From Lutraria lutraria (lineage: Eukaryota; Mollusca; Bivalvia; Venerida; Mactridae), in the NCBI GenBank assembly GCA_964023205.1, contig OZ026841.1, positions 28,534,399-28,598,398 of the forward strand: a stretch of DNA of 64,000 nt, read 5' to 3'. The position numbers and the translations under genes are program-made. Of this stretch, positions 13,159 through 26,641 are shown one piece after another. The notes under the pieces are model-generated. The model saw only the letters and a program-made list of their open reading frames with translations. It did no database searches and was not told the DNA's origin. The first letter of the stretch is position 1, and each line of letters opens with the position of its first letter.

Positions 13159-14160
13159 TGATACATACTGTAATTACGTCTGTTAATCAAATATTTATTA
13201 TGACATCGATGACAACATTGTAGACATTGTTGCTGTCTACATTGATTGGGTATCATGGAGAAAGCTCAAACTTATATCCGGCTATCGGAAATCAATTCCA
13301 TGTCTAAGACTAAGGGTGATATTGCTGGTAAACAATGTTTAACTTGATCAATTGAAACCTTGACATTGTCTGTGGCTTATAACTAGGATGAAATGAACTA
13401 ACAAGAATGCCAAGCAGGATGGGTCACGAAGTAAGCCCGCCAACAGTTTTGGTGGAGATTGGGTGAAAACTAATCGCCATTAGACTTTGTCTTTGCCACA
13501 AGTGAAATCTTAACATAAGACTACAGAGACATAAATCAAGTACCATGACGCACACCAACAAATATGGTGATCTCATGAAATTCAAAAGTTTATAATAAAA
13601 ATCTCAAAAAAAAACAATTCCAACATGAAAGTAGGGGCATATTCAGAATACGCAGATAAACCATACATACCCACGGTAACTGTTAGAGAAAAAAAAATCT
13701 AAAAAAAAATCACATACAATATAGTCCACCTTTGCCTTCTATAGATAGTATTTATTTCAATGCTATTGAAAAAAATACGATAGTGGTTTCGGAAACAGTT
13801 TTTCTTGCTATAAAGTATGCATGGGAGGAAAACACAATAGATTCATTTGTTATATGACAAATAGAAACTATTAGGACAAATACGTTTATAAGCTTATGGG
13901 ACTTTAATGTCATAAAATAGTCATAAAATAGTAACTGTTACTTTAAAGTTAATTGCATTTGACTTTGTAAATCAAACATCCATCAGTGCCATATGTAACT
14001 GCGTTGGTTATGTATATACATTATCAAATGATCAATCACACTGCAGATATTTTGCAGTAGAAGTTAAATAGATATGAAATATTCGTGTGTCTCCTGTTGT
14101 CAACATACTACCACGACATTTCATTATTATAAAAAAGCCATTCTCTAAATCTATTTCGAT
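13159..14160. other. Non-coding stretch
   Basis: No gene or clear repeat; A-rich runs near 13.6-13.7 kb. Confidence 0.45.
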
Positions 14161-14373
14161 TACTGTACTTTCATTTATTTTCGTTGAGTTCAATTTTCGT
14201 CGTTTTTACTGAAATGGCTATTTTTGGGGGCATAAATTCGTTGATCTTGATTTTTGAAAAGAAAAAAGCCTTATCTTTTACATGTAAATTCGTGGGGATT
14301 TGATTTCGAGAATGAGCCGACCCACGAAATCCATGAAATTAAATCTCCAACGAAAATGAATGATTCCACAGTA
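14161..14373 (+). mobile_element. MITE, family C (palindromic, TTTTCGTTGG type), copy 2
   Basis: It begins TACTGTACTTTCATTTATTT, continues TTCGTTGAG, and ends CCAACGAAAATGAATGATTC plus CACAGTA: inverted repeats of each other. A second inner inverted pair (TTCGTGGGGATTTGATTTCG against CGACCCACGAAATCC) makes the right half itself a hairpin. The element is non-coding and flanked by TA. Confidence 0.75.
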
Positions 14374-17300
14374 TAAGTTAAAATATCATGCTATAATTGA
14401 ATTATCATTATTTCTAATATTGAGATAACCTAACCAGTCGTATTAGTTTTAATGAATACTTTTTATGATAAAAACCCGCTGAGAGCTAAGTCAAAAGGTG
14501 CCATAACTCTTGTGAAATATTTGGATTATAACGGAAAAGTAACTTAGCCTGTATTTCATTATTATACACTTAAATGTAAAATATGAAACCAATCCATGTA
14601 CTATTTCTTGAGTTATCGCCCGGACACCAACATTTGAACTGACGGGCGTACAGGTGTAACAATTGTATGTAACACTATGTAGCCCATCTCCCATTTCAAA
14701 TGACGGGGACATAACAAGAGAGAGAACTGGACAGATATGTCCTTTTTTCATCTGCTGGCCACTTAATTATATCAAATGAATCTGCAAGACATTAATATAA
14801 TTTCGGTTTTCTGGATTTACCATGTTCATTAACTGTTAACTCCTTTTACGAACAAAAATCTCTGTAGCACGAATTTCCCCATTGAATTCAGCCAAATTGT
14901 TATAGAGCATATTTGACTCGCTTGTGGTCCAAAAGTCTGCATAAGAAGCACTCCATCCACTAACCGTAGTGGGTGGCACAATGTTTAAGAAAATGATCAA
15001 GATTTCAATGGCAAGAACACGTATCGTTAAAATCGTTTAAACATCGCTTATTTTTAATTCTAGATCTTTAAATCTATCACGATAACTATTAATCACACTT
15101 GAATAACTTCTTGAGTAAGAATGTAAGTTACGTATTTATGTAAGAGCTCGTAAAGGTGCGGCGCTGATTCAACTCACACAACATCTATCTATGCGGTTTG
15201 ATTATCTGCTTCTAAGTATTCGTACCACCAATCATCCAGTGTAAAGACTCGGTCAGAATGATTAATATGATCTGAAACGGGGAAAAAACTTACTAGGCAC
15301 ATTCCAACGATTGCTGTAGACATTGTTTCAACATCGTAAAGGGACGTTAGTGATATGTTACAATGGTAAGGTATTTATCCACTGTAAGTAGATAAATCTT
15401 ATCATTTATGTACATCAAACTAGACATATATTGAGTGAAAAGTGGGTAGCAATTAAATAAATGATTCCAAACCAGTACTTCTGGCTTAAGGAAAGGTTAT
15501 GTCAACCTGATTGGAAGCAACTTACAGGAATCGACAAAAATGTGAAATGTATCAACTCTTCCTTCAGATGTTATATTATTAGTTGCATAGCTTATAACTT
15601 ATAAATGTTTTTTAAACTACTACGATTACTAATATGAATTGCTTACTGACCTAACAAAGGAACACGTTTCGTTAGCACATGACCCGGCTCAACCATTCAA
15701 CAGCAAATGTTCTGTACGTGGTAGGATAAAGACCTAGTCGGTGTTTTTCTATTTTTCTATGTACCCGTTCAACTTAATGATTGAAGATATACAAGTAAAG
15801 CAAATAAAGACGCTTGTCTGAAAACTGGAGCCACAAAGTGCTTCTGAATCATCTTTAACGACCAGCAGTCTAAACATTTAGAACGGGCATTAATGGATTT
15901 TTATCAGTACTTAAGCCTTTACAATAATAAAATGCACTTATAACAATGTGATTGTCAAAGTCAATATAGTCTTGAATAAATGGATCTGACGTCAAGGGTC
16001 CTGAATTCAGATCAGAAGTATATCCTGAGAACTCGTGAACTCGGTTCATGGAGGAAAACATGTCTTGTGCATGTGATAGGGTTGTCAATATCGGTGGCGT
16101 ATAAATATACCATCAGGTCTTAGCATTTAGCATCGAGTGAAGCAAAACCAACAAGTCCCCAAAAATATTGTTTAAAAATAGAAGGGCAGTTGTTATGCAA
16201 TCGGGGTACCAATTTTAAACTCGTTTAAATTAGAATTCATCTACGGTGAACTTGGCATTAATTTTCACAAAACGATACTAACTTGTATCCAGAGTAATTC
16301 TTAACGATTATAAGACTATTACAATCAATAATGCATTCGTATAATTGTGTTCTTGTTAGACCAAATCACTAAAAAGTCTACACCGTTTCTCCATGTACCG
16401 TTGTATATGATTAAATTGTCTATAAAGATGTACATTATAGTCTTCATCAAGTTTCTAGTTAATATAGACCAGTTGCCTTCAGTTGCGACTATTGTAATGT
16501 TTGTCAAAAATTGTATCATTGTTCACATAGGCTTCCGGCCTAAAGAATTTGAAATAAAGACACCTATCATATCAGTTACTTCTTGTTAATTCTCTTCTTT
16601 CTGACATAATTCTATGTATTTGGGTATACCTATTAAATGGCTTTGTTTTGTTCTGAAGTAGATAATTCACAATACACATTTGAACTCATTAAGAGGTGTG
16701 TATAATGTATTGATGACATTGATTCAGTATATACATCTTGATTGAACTCATTATCCAGAGTCTTCCAATTAGCACTAACCTATAACAATGAGTATATCAT
16801 CTTTTGATATCAAATCAGCTAACATATGTACTAAAGGAAAACTTCTAACGACTCTCACGACATACACTAAGTTATATCTAGAGAAAAATCACGATTGTTA
16901 TAGATAGTCGACTGTATTGTGTCTTCCCTTAAAAAACTCAATATGTCATTTTGCATATTTATATGGCATTGTCTAAATGTGTCTTTAGAGTTACAATATG
17001 TACCATATTTGATTATTTAAAGCATATTCCCCCAGGAGCCAAATGGGTGTAAGACGATTTTCGTTGAGTATGCCAATTTATGTTTTCCAAGTATTTTCGC
17101 GCACAAAGTTAATTGTTTGATTCGCGATTATTCATTCAGTGTAACTCTTCATTATAAATGACAGTCGGTTTATAATTTTCATTTCATGGATGAACAAAAT
17201 GCTATGTCTGGACATTAAAGAGAGATGAACAGTGACAAACACATTGATGCCTTTATCAAACGGATATTAAAACGATATCTAGTTAGATAAAAAAAAAGAA

Positions 17301-17384
17301 CAGCAACAGTGATAAGATTGGAATCATACACATTTAGATATATCGTTAAGAGGACTCAGAGGTAGACTGCATGGTTGTATTATG
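14374..17384. other. Non-coding stretch with one weak coding-like frame
   Basis: No supportable gene. On the minus strand, 16070-15900 reads as a continuous peptide with balanced composition (SHAQDMFSSMNRVHEFSG near its start). It could be an exon remnant, but I see no good splice sites or family match. Confidence 0.4.
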
Positions 17385-17580
17385 TATCTAATATTCTCTG
17401 GCCCTCTCCGTACCGAGTTCGACTCCCAGCAGTGACCAAATATCAGATGCGACGAGCTGTCCAGCTAACTGAAAGAATGTCGGTGTTCCTGTCCCGAATG
17501 TACGCTTGGGATTCATCAACCTTTTGATTTTGGTAAGCCGCAAAATGACACCGACGATTGGTGCGACGTTAAACATACAT
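17385..17580 (+). repeat. SINE-like element (tRNA box B plus body), 5' truncated
   Basis: The sequence CCGTACCGAGTTCGACTCCC is a box-B-like (GTTCGANTCC) motif. About 170 bp of moderately GC-rich body follows, ending GGTGCGACGTTAAACATACA. That ending resembles mollusc SINE tails of the 'CG(T)TAAACAAACA' type. No clear box A precedes it, so the copy is 5' truncated or strongly diverged. The body does not match the other SINEs here, so it is a second family. Confidence 0.5.
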
Positions 17581-18522
17581 TGTTAATTGTAATGTGTTCA
17601 AGGCCTGTTGTTCAAGACATTCGATATTCCTAACGCTTCGTACAGTTAGCAAAGAAAAACCAAATATTTAAATTCCAATAGTTGTTGTTAATTGGTTTGA
17701 GACAAAAGCTGAAACATAGGACATTTTTATACATTTATAGAATGGTTATAGTACTGGTGTATTACGCACATCTGAATCTATATAAAACATACATGCTTTG
17801 TCATTCATTCGGATTGCTTTGTCCAGAGGATCTATATTACATCGAAGTTCGATGAGTTTCCAATATCATCAATAAAGGGTGTTTACAATATCTCCAGTCT
17901 TCAAATAAATCATGCTGTTGCAAGGCAACTGTTGATAACCACATCGTAGTTTTAAAACAACACGAGTCCCGTTTCCTGTTGTTGTTGTTGTAATTCTGAG
18001 TGCGACAATAAAATTATATATCAATACAAGGAAGGGTTCTTAGATTCAGTGATTCATAGCAGAGACAATCACTCGATCGGAAATTCGTTATATACGTTAA
18101 AAAGAATTGATTTGTCCAAGGATAAACATCAACGCGTTTGAAAGAGGCAAACTTCTTTGATAAGAACTTTAAATGACTAGATTAATCAATACAATGATGA
18201 TATCGTTCGTGTTTTTTTTCTTATAAACTGTAACATCACGTACAGTTGTTTGTATAATACTTAAAAATTCCTTGTGCGTAATCATTCTGATACCATTATT
18301 CTTATTTGTCAGTTAGTGTTCAATTTCTTCCCATACAGAAACACTCTTGGACCAAGACAATATTAAATAGGTAACTTTCTTACAGGAATAATTTATGCAA
18401 ACAAAGACAGGTCAACATTGTTGTATATCAAGAAATTGTGATTACAATTGATAAGACTACAGTATTTTTTATACGATGAAGATTATATTCTTTAATGCAC
18501 ACCTTTAATCAAACTATAAGAG
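17581..18522. other. AT-rich non-coding stretch
   Basis: No gene or repeat seen apart from a short GTT run near 17980. Confidence 0.45.
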
Positions 18523-18902
18523 TATAGTGCAACATATACAAAGCAACACCCTTTAGGAGAAGCAACAATATGTTGTTGTTGTTGTTGATGTTACTGTTGC
18601 TGTTGTTGTTGGTGGTGGTGGTGTTGGTGGTGGTGGTGGTGTTGTTGTTGGTGTTGGTGTGGGTGTTGTTGTTGTTGTTGTGGTGGTGGTGGTGTGGTGT
18701 TGGTGTTGTTGTTGTTGGTGGTGGTGGTGGTGTTGGTGGTGTTGATGTCGTCGTCGTCGTCGTCGTTGTTGTTGTTGTGAGAAGCTGTTGCTTTACAGGG
18801 GTTAAATTAATTTGGTAAATCATACAGTGGGAAAATCATCCTGTTGTAGAAGGGAGGGTGATGCTCAAGAGAGGGCCGCTCTGGAGAGAGTGTTCTGTGT
18901 AT
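18523..18902 (+). mobile_element. MITE, family A, expanded internally by a G/T triplet repeat
   Basis: The left end (TAGTGCAACATATAC, then AAAGCAACACCCTTTAGGAG) and the right end (GAGGGCCGCTCTGGAGAGAG, then TGTTCTGTGTA) are decayed forms of the family A termini best seen at 21796-21975. Between them the usual short GTTGTTGCTC interior is replaced by about 205 bp of GTT/GGT repeats (18571-18778). The tail part (GGTTAAATTAATTTGG...) matches the 21.8 kb copy. The two open frames here (poly-Leu/Val one way, poly-Thr/Asn the other) are by-products of the repeat. Confidence 0.75.
18571..18778. repeat. Compound (GTT)n/(GGT)n/(GTC)n microsatellite
   Basis: The plus strand is almost only G and T: GTT blocks alternate with GGT blocks and close with a run of about five GTC/GTCGTC triplets. 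Many closely spaced GG doublets occur. The strand asymmetry is extreme. It lies inside the family A MITE. Confidence 0.9.
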
Positions 18903-21795
18903 GTGTATACAAGTATTTGAAAAGCATGTTACTAGTATGAGCTGTGCTTCTTTTTTTATTTGGGAACTCTGAATGGAATGGTGAACTTTTATGATTTATC
19001 ATTTACTGAGAATTAGTTTTCACATTCTTACCTTATAATGTTTTATCGAGCGACATAGTTTTCTTCATTCTGAGATACTTTTGGAACAGTAAGTTAATTT
19101 TACTGATAGATTGTTCAATTAATATGTTTTACTAATATTTGACATCACAAATGAAAACAAAATATATGAAAACAAAATTAAAATAAAGGACGTATGTTTG
19201 CTTTACGATTGCACTCTATTATATTAATACGGTTTAAATTCGTAAAGTGAAAATTCATTAATGACAATATAATGATGTCTTAGTTTAACAAACCTGACTG
19301 TTGTTTTTTCAACGATTTGGTCTATAAACACACGTTAAAGCAGACATTCATAACAATGGTGGCACTAATGAAATAATGGATAGTTTAGCCCATCAATCTA
19401 TCGTATATGCATCTAACACTATTAAGTATTATCCCTGATACATAAATGCATATTTAATTAAATCTAAAACCTTCATTTACGGAGTATAACTCGAAATGGA
19501 TCGGCAATATCTATTGGTTTTTTACTTCGATCAATTAATCATGTTTTAAAACAGGTTTGCTTTAAATTTTCTTGTTATAGAATTTGTAAAATATTCTGCC
19601 TTAGGGCTAAAAAGTATTTTGTAGAAACCAATCGATTCTCAGAAGAATATGCATGCGACGATGTTGGCTTCGTATTTAGACGACCATGTTCACAACAGTA
19701 TCCATGGTTACAAATCGTCAACTAAACATACAAAATCTCACAATTAGCCCATTATTATACACTAGAAACATCTATCCAATGGATTATCATGATTGTCAAG
19801 AGTTGTTAATACCTACCGAAGCCAAAATATAACAATTTATCACTTTAAAAGTCCTTGCGCACCAACAGCTACCAATAAAGCTATAATAATTGTATATTAT
19901 CCTTCATTGTTTTGACAAGGACAGTGCAACACTTTTATTTTAAATATAAAGACACCGAATCTCGGTAAATTATATGTAACACTTTTTGTACGACATTGTC
20001 TATCACTCTGTGAAACGGGGATGAAAGTGTTTTGTCTATAGCTCAATTCTCCTAAGAGAAATCATCTCTGAAATAGTGTAGGCTTGTACAAAATGAACTA
20101 AATGCTTTAGACAATAGGTTTGTAAACTGCTTACTAATAGTCGATTAACTCCTAAGCTACCTGTCGGTGTATCAACTGTTTTAAAAGCATGCTGCGACAC
20201 TGACACACATCACAAGACTACCACAGTGTAAGATGCTTGCAACATTGTAACATGATATTCATCTTCGTTAGGCAACCACAGCGTTAGGTGTCAAACTTGA
20301 ATCAAGAAATGACATTACCTTTACTATGTAATAGTGTGTTCTTCCAGTCAATTTGCATCTATTGTATGAGTCCATCTATTATGAATTCTAAGCTAAAAGA
20401 CTTAAAAATTGTAAAATACCGATATCATATCAGGACAAATCAATTTAAAAGCAGACAAAACATATTTTGATTGAGAAAAAGGAGATCTGACTACGAGTTT
20501 TGCCAGAACCAGAACACAATTTAAACGTTTTAAAAATTGCTACATTTTTATTGCATTCTAATGTCCAATTTTAATCATTGTAAAAAGCCGAAAAAGCTTT
20601 AGTTGTTTCAGCGAACATAAACGTTAATCACTTGGCACAAATTCATAATTCAAAAGTAACATCTGAATTGGCTGGGGGAAACAATGGACTTTATGTACAG
20701 TCGTATTTCAAAATAATCCTGACAGTTCAAATTTCTTTTTTTTTGCCCAGCATCAAGAGTATTACTGACCTTCTACAACATTTAAGACCATAATGTTTGT
20801 TCGCGCTAGGTATAGGTTTGTTTAACGTTGTTTTGTATTTAACTACAGAAACTAATGCTTTGGGTTATTAACTATCTCAGATGATACGTAAACCTCCCCA
20901 AATCCCTACCGTCTAACTTATATAATAGACTTAAGGAAAACCTCTTACTGCTTTTTATCTTATTACGTAAAGAATCAGATGAGCGCACGTATGATAATAC
21001 GCACGTAACAAAGTTGCAGATTATATCACTGGACTTGCTTTTTTCATATCGAACTCATCAGTGTTTTAGATATCTTTCAATGGCTTTGGTCGCTCAACAA
21101 TTGTTCATCCTTAAAAGCTTTCAACTATGTGATGATGTGCTGTGTTACATGAAGTGATATGGGTGCCCTAGTGCAAATACAATTCATCCAGGCCGAATAT
21201 TTGTCTGGACCCGTTTTCATAGATATAAGCCTCTTAGATAAAATATCAGTTTTTAACTTTAAAACATGTACTATGTAAATAAAAGGCATTGATGCAATTT
21301 ATTTTTGAGATCCATTGTCCATGCTGGCCAAAGGTAAAATAAATGATTGAATTGTTTACCATTTGTAATATCTATAAGAACCTTTTAGTAAATATGAATT
21401 TATATGATCAAGGATCCTGCTGTCTTAGACCTCATGATTTTCCATGAGAGTTGCACGGAACAAAATCACGATAAACAACATGTGAATAACCACACAAGAT
21501 GACTGTACATCGTACATTGAACACCTCATAGGTGATTATGGTGGCAAATAAACAGACTGTTATCGAAGAAAACATTGTAAACTGTACACAAAACCGATTA
21601 TTCGACGGCCAGACATAGATGATGATTTTTCTGCAGACACTGGCCATTATCTAGAACATTAAGAATTGCTTCTTCAACCACAAAGAAAACATGATTGCAC
21701 TCTGAGGTCGTTAATATAGATATTTGATTAACTGTACCAATTACAGGTGTAGCAACCAAACGCTCAGTTGCTTTGGAATCTAATTGTATAAAGTA
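18903..21795. other. AT-rich non-coding stretch
   Basis: Almost 3 kb with no gene or repeat that I can support. Confidence 0.45.
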
Positions 21796-21975
21796 TACAG
21801 TACAACCTCTGTATAGCAACACCCTGTGGGAGCTGCAAATATCGACCGTTGTTTAGAGGTTGTTGCTCTACAGAGGTTAAATTTATAGTAAATATCAGTT
21901 AAGGGAAAATTTTAAGGTGTTGTCATAGAGAGGTTGTTGCTCAACAGAGGGCCGCTCTGGAGAGGTTGTACTGTA
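21796..21975 (+). mobile_element. MITE, family A, complete copy
   Basis: This is the reference copy, about 180 bp. It begins TA-CAGTACAACCTCT and ends GGAGAGGTTGTACTG-TA, perfect-to-near-perfect terminal inverted repeats flanked by TA on both sides. CAGT termini with a TA target are typical of the Tc1/mariner superfamily, including pogo-like elements. Inner landmarks are GCAACACCCTGTGGGAGC on the left, GTTGTTGCTCTACAGAGGTT in the middle and GAGGGCCGCTCTGGAGAGG on the right. It is non-coding. Other copies or halves lie at 18.5, 31.25, 42.93 (plus 46.46, 49.98 and 53.50), 54.60, 61.79 and 62.57 kb. Confidence 0.85.
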
Positions 21976-24123
21976 CATAATGAACATAAGAATGATGCCA
22001 TAGCCGTGTTGAGAACATATTTGATGAAAAATTGTATTTCACTATACATGACATTCCCAGACGCCCGTCCCAAAGGTAAAGGTAAATAGAAATATAATTG
22101 TGTTGCTTCGAGCTGTTTCTCGAAATTGGAAACAATTATAATACTAAAATGATTTAAGATAATGACAAAGTAACCTAATAAGTAAGTAAACTATTGGTTG
22201 TCGACTTTTGTACTTGGTCGTGTCTTTTTGTCGTGTGTTTGTAAATAAATAGCACGTCTGACACAATACTCGGGACGCAACATACGCGGGGGTGGGGGTT
22301 CGACGCTAGACTTTAAAGTCAAGGTCCGAGAGGAAATCCTCAACTATCTTCACATTCTTTGACAATTAATCCTCTATCCAGAGTTGTCATTACTTTTCAT
22401 TCACATGCATTTTTGTCAAGGTCTGAAAAAGAGTTACAATATGTAACGCAGTCTTCTTTAATGAGTACTATTTGTTTATTTATGTCTTGTTTTTCGAGAA
22501 TCTTGAAAGAGTTGACAGTGATGTACACGGGTATATGATAGATAACGAACAGTAACTCTGGACGGTGATTTATGATATGCACCTTCTGGTACGTAAGCCA
22601 AGAACTATTCATCGACGTGATTGATAGTGTTGGTAAACATAACCCTGTCTGTTTGGGCGACTTCAAATCCCTCAACAACTAACAATGTAGAAATAGCTTC
22701 CCGTCTTATCTGAAATGAAACTTGACTTAGCGTCCGATTCTTCTCCCAAATGTTAAATCATTTACTTTACAGCCAGTGGTAGGATGTTCAAGTTTTACAT
22801 TAACAATATTGATATCTTTCAATTTGTAATTGATTGCCCTAGTTACAACATTGCCACTGCGGTACAAATTAGATTCAAGTAGTTGGCATATTGTCTTCTC
22901 CGAATTAATGAATTAAATGATTAATTGGCATACCGGAATTTACCAAACTCAAATTATTCGTTCATTAAGTTTAAACACCCTCGTTTATCGCTTCAATGAA
23001 GCCAATTTCAGAATGAGCTTTTTCCCGCAGCACTTAAATTTTGACAAAGATTATAGAATGCCTAACCAATTACAATGGTTTAGTTCAACAGGCTAATGGA
23101 TCGGGGGAAATCGTTTTATTGTAATTTACAATTACGGCATTAATACCTTATAAAAGATATAAAATAAAACGTTATTAAGCCATAATGCTTACCATTAAAC
23201 AATTATCGTGAAGGCAATGCTTTGACAAGTGGATCTTATTAACAAATTATCTAAACTAAGTTGCTTTAACATCTAGAACGAAGGCACCTTATTTGTGCGG
23301 TGATAAAAATCTTATTATAGGTCCTGTCTATAATATGTATCGGTTGACAGTTACGTGACAAGCACATTCAACAATCCCATTTACAATTATTTTCGCTCTT
23401 TAATCAAGCTTTTCGTTTCTAGTACAGTCATATTTTTATTGATTAACCAAATGCCGAACCATGTATTTACCCATTTTCAATAGTTTGGGTCAAATAACCT
23501 CAAACCAAGATTTCAATATATGGTCAGAGCAATTAAAAGAAAGAATGTTATTATCTTATTTCACGTGACAAGGTCGACACAAAAGCAGTGCGAATCATGA
23601 TGGAAATCTGTTTTATGACGATTTAGTCTTCAAGAGGCGTATTGTACGTTATGCTTCCAGGACACAGTGGTGACTTATAAGATTGCATCATTTATGTCTT
23701 GAATAAGTTAGATTTGGCTAGAAGTTTCATTCTGACAGCTAGATTATTATCACAAAATAAAGTAATAAATAGCACTAGTATAATTAAAAAACTTACTTTC
23801 AGACTAAAAAATCGGACTAAATATTAAGGGGCATGGCATTGTCAAATTCAAATATTGAAAAAAAACCTGAAAAACGTACAGAGGACCATTGGTCATTATG
23901 TTGAGTAAGTCGCTAAGTGAGATTTCACTGTAAATGCGTAATAAATGATTAAGTATATCTTATCACTTATCCATCACCGATGTGAGTCCCAATCCTATCA
24001 CAAGTGAAAATAAACTTATAACATGGAAAGCAAACAATGGCATCAAAATATAAACAACACGCAAGTAATGGCTTGGTTACTATCATTAATACATTTAACT
24101 GCACATCGAGTTACTTCACAACT
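21976..24123. other. Non-coding stretch
   Basis: No supportable gene. A G-rich passage near 22285-22305 (GCGGGGGTGGGGGTTCGACG) has a faint box-B look but no box A. The 93-codon minus frame at 22397-22678 has no recognisable domain. Confidence 0.4.
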
Positions 24124-24207
24124 ATATCGAGGACTCAACGCAACAGTGTCGTAACTGATATTGAAATAAGAACAAGTTACGACAGTGTTGCGCGGAGCCC
24201 TCGATAT
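24124..24207. repeat. Inverted repeat / hairpin, arms of about 34 bp
   Basis: The left arm (24124-24157, ATATCGAGGACTCAACGCAA...) pairs with the right arm (24173-24207, ...GCGCGGAGCCCTCGATAT) with about five mismatches around a 15-base loop. It is more GC-rich than its surroundings. I cannot see TA-flanked transposon ends, so it could be a decayed MITE core or a transcribed hairpin. Confidence 0.65.
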
Positions 24208-26537
24208 GTATTTAATGCATTCAATTTAATATGTGTTGCTTCACAAACTGTCATAATTTACCTGTCAATAAGTTATGCGTCTCGACTGTGATGATTGTTT
24301 ATACACAAACAATCTTATTGTAAACAACAGTCATGTGATTTATTGTGATTTATGGCCTATAAAGTCGGACTCTCGTATTTTTTAATGGTATGTCTGTAAA
24401 CAATTTTAATTTACGTCTTTCCAATTCACTGCTTATCAAACAACGGAATTTCTCGGATGTGAAGGTCAGACGTACAGTAAGCACGAACACAAGCTTTTGT
24501 CATATCAGTTGTCTTGTCCATGATAGAAATGTTAGAAATATCTTCAATGATCTCTTGAGCAGTATTGTTTAGCATCTACTTTTAACGACAGGAAACTGTT
24601 TAGACAAAGTACACTGATACACTGTAATCAGAATGATAATGATGTTTTCATTTCGAGTGCTTTAGATATAACATGCTTAAATTCATGGATGAAATTAGTT
24701 CTGAGATAGAATAGCTATTTCCATATAGAGCTCTCTTTGATAAAAGTTATCGCGTCCTTCTCGTGTGACTTCTTTACAGACCTTTTCAAGACGATATCAT
24801 ACAGTAGACTATGTTTTGTCCTCTAATTTTGTATGGTTATACTATTTCTAGGAAATGTACAAAATAATGTTAATGATCGTACGGATGTGTTGGACAGCTT
24901 TGGGATGGGCAATATTTGAGGAAGGTAGTATTTGTGAATGGTAGGATTTTTTGTTTGTGTTTTTTTTTAATGTCCTTGTATTTTTCTAGACGAATTATAC
25001 TAATACGAGTATTTGTTTATTATAGCTGTTTGCGAGTACTTACTGTATTGTCTATTACTAGTTTGGCTAATCCTGGCCATTTGATTGGCTAATGGTGATT
25101 TCGGTCATTTTTGATTGATCAATCATTGGACTGGCTATTCGTCGCGTTACCTGTCATGTTTGACTGAATCTGTTCGTCTGCTCTGTTGTTGAAACGTAAG
25201 TAAGTAATGTAGGCATCGTTCTATGATGTTAATGAGGCATAATATCGGAAACAACATTAGATGTAAGTTTAATGTGGTTGTTTCATATCAGACTATGGGG
25301 ATTTGGTAGTATTTAGGGTGTACTATATTCCATTGATGTATAGTATGGTAATACCATGTACATGTTGACTATATACATGAATGTATTAATTTGTCAAATA
25401 CTCATGATTGTCAAAATATGTGTATTATCTATAACTTGTAAATATGTTATACTCTCCATTATGGAGGAATGAATAAAGTAGACGGTCAATATCCTTTATG
25501 AAAAAGCAACTTAATACAAAAAAACTTAAACCAATGCTTCTTGTAATTCGTCTAGCTATAACGTTTCGCCATAGTTTTTCTTTGTTATCTATATTCCTTC
25601 GAGAAAGTATTCTTTGCGAAAATGCTTTGTGTAACATGGTCATTGTTAAAAGCTTGTCAACGGTCATGACCATAATCGTACTCTCCCGATACAGTTATAT
25701 ATAATAACTATGCTAGTCATTTATTTTTTTAAACACTATATATATGTAGTTATTTGTGATTACTATTGGATAATGAATGACTTATAATGATCCTTGACAT
25801 TTCGCTGAAATGGCATATTAAGCTGCTGTGATAAAATACAACAAAGTTGATATTTCTATCAAAACAAAATATTCTAGACACATGAATGACAATCGATGTT
25901 AGATAAAACTGGGAATGGTATTACGTCTGGTACGGTGATAACACTAACAAAAAAACGTGGTATTCATGAGTAATTAGATCGATCTTTCATTATTTTGTAC
26001 ATTTCCTGGAACTAGTTTACATTTATAACCATTATCATAATTAAGTGTTTTTTATCCTCGTTATATTGCTTGTCCGCGAATTATTTCTGTAAATGTTTCC
26101 GCATTTCAACGCAAATGTCATGACAACGTCGCTATATGTCTTAATGAACAGTGTCCCACTTTCTTATTTCTGGTTTAAGAGATCTAATTGATGTCATTTA
26201 ATCTAAATTGACGGTAGTCTAGTTTCTTGTAAGCTGGATTGAGGAATTATGTAGGTTAATAATGTACCCTTAAATCCAATATAAACTGAAAAAAACGAAA
26301 TATCTAACACTATGCCATCGAATAAAACAGTATACAGTTATTTTATGGGCATTAATGAAACTGTCAAATTCGCGGTTCCGACACCGAAGGCCACAGCAAA
26401 TGTCCATGAAAAAACTGTAATATTAACTGTAATGCATTTTATTAATATTTATGTATTCAATTCTTCCTCTGAAAAGTCTTTGGATTTGACATTTTCTACA
26501 AAATCACCAGATTGTCGTTTTGCGAACACCAGGTATT
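24208..26537. other. AT-rich non-coding stretch
   Basis: No gene or repeat that I can support. Confidence 0.45.
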
Positions 26538-26637
26538 AGTTATCGTTTATATTTTGAATTTTATGGGATATATCACAAGCGACGCGAAGCGGAGCGCAGT
26601 GATATGTCGCATAAAATTCAAAATATGAACGATAACT
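26538..26637. repeat. Long hairpin, 39-bp arms with a GC-rich 22-base loop
   Basis: The arms AGTTATCGTTTATATTTTGA... and ...TCAAAATATGAACGATAACT pair over 39 bases with three mismatches. The loop (AAGCGACGCGAAGCGGAGCG CA) is strikingly GC- and CpG-rich against an AT-rich stem. The layout suggests a palindromic MITE or the end of a transposon. No second copy was found in the window. Confidence 0.75.
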
Positions 26638-26641
26638 GATT

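Noticed and set aside
15870..16088. 72-codon minus frame with protein-like composition
   Set aside because: Suggestive reading, but no acceptor or donor at its edges and no recognised family; kept only as a remark.
18509..18823. Poly-Thr/Asn/His frame (minus) and poly-Leu/Val frame (plus)
   Set aside because: Both are direct translations of the G/T triplet repeat within a MITE.
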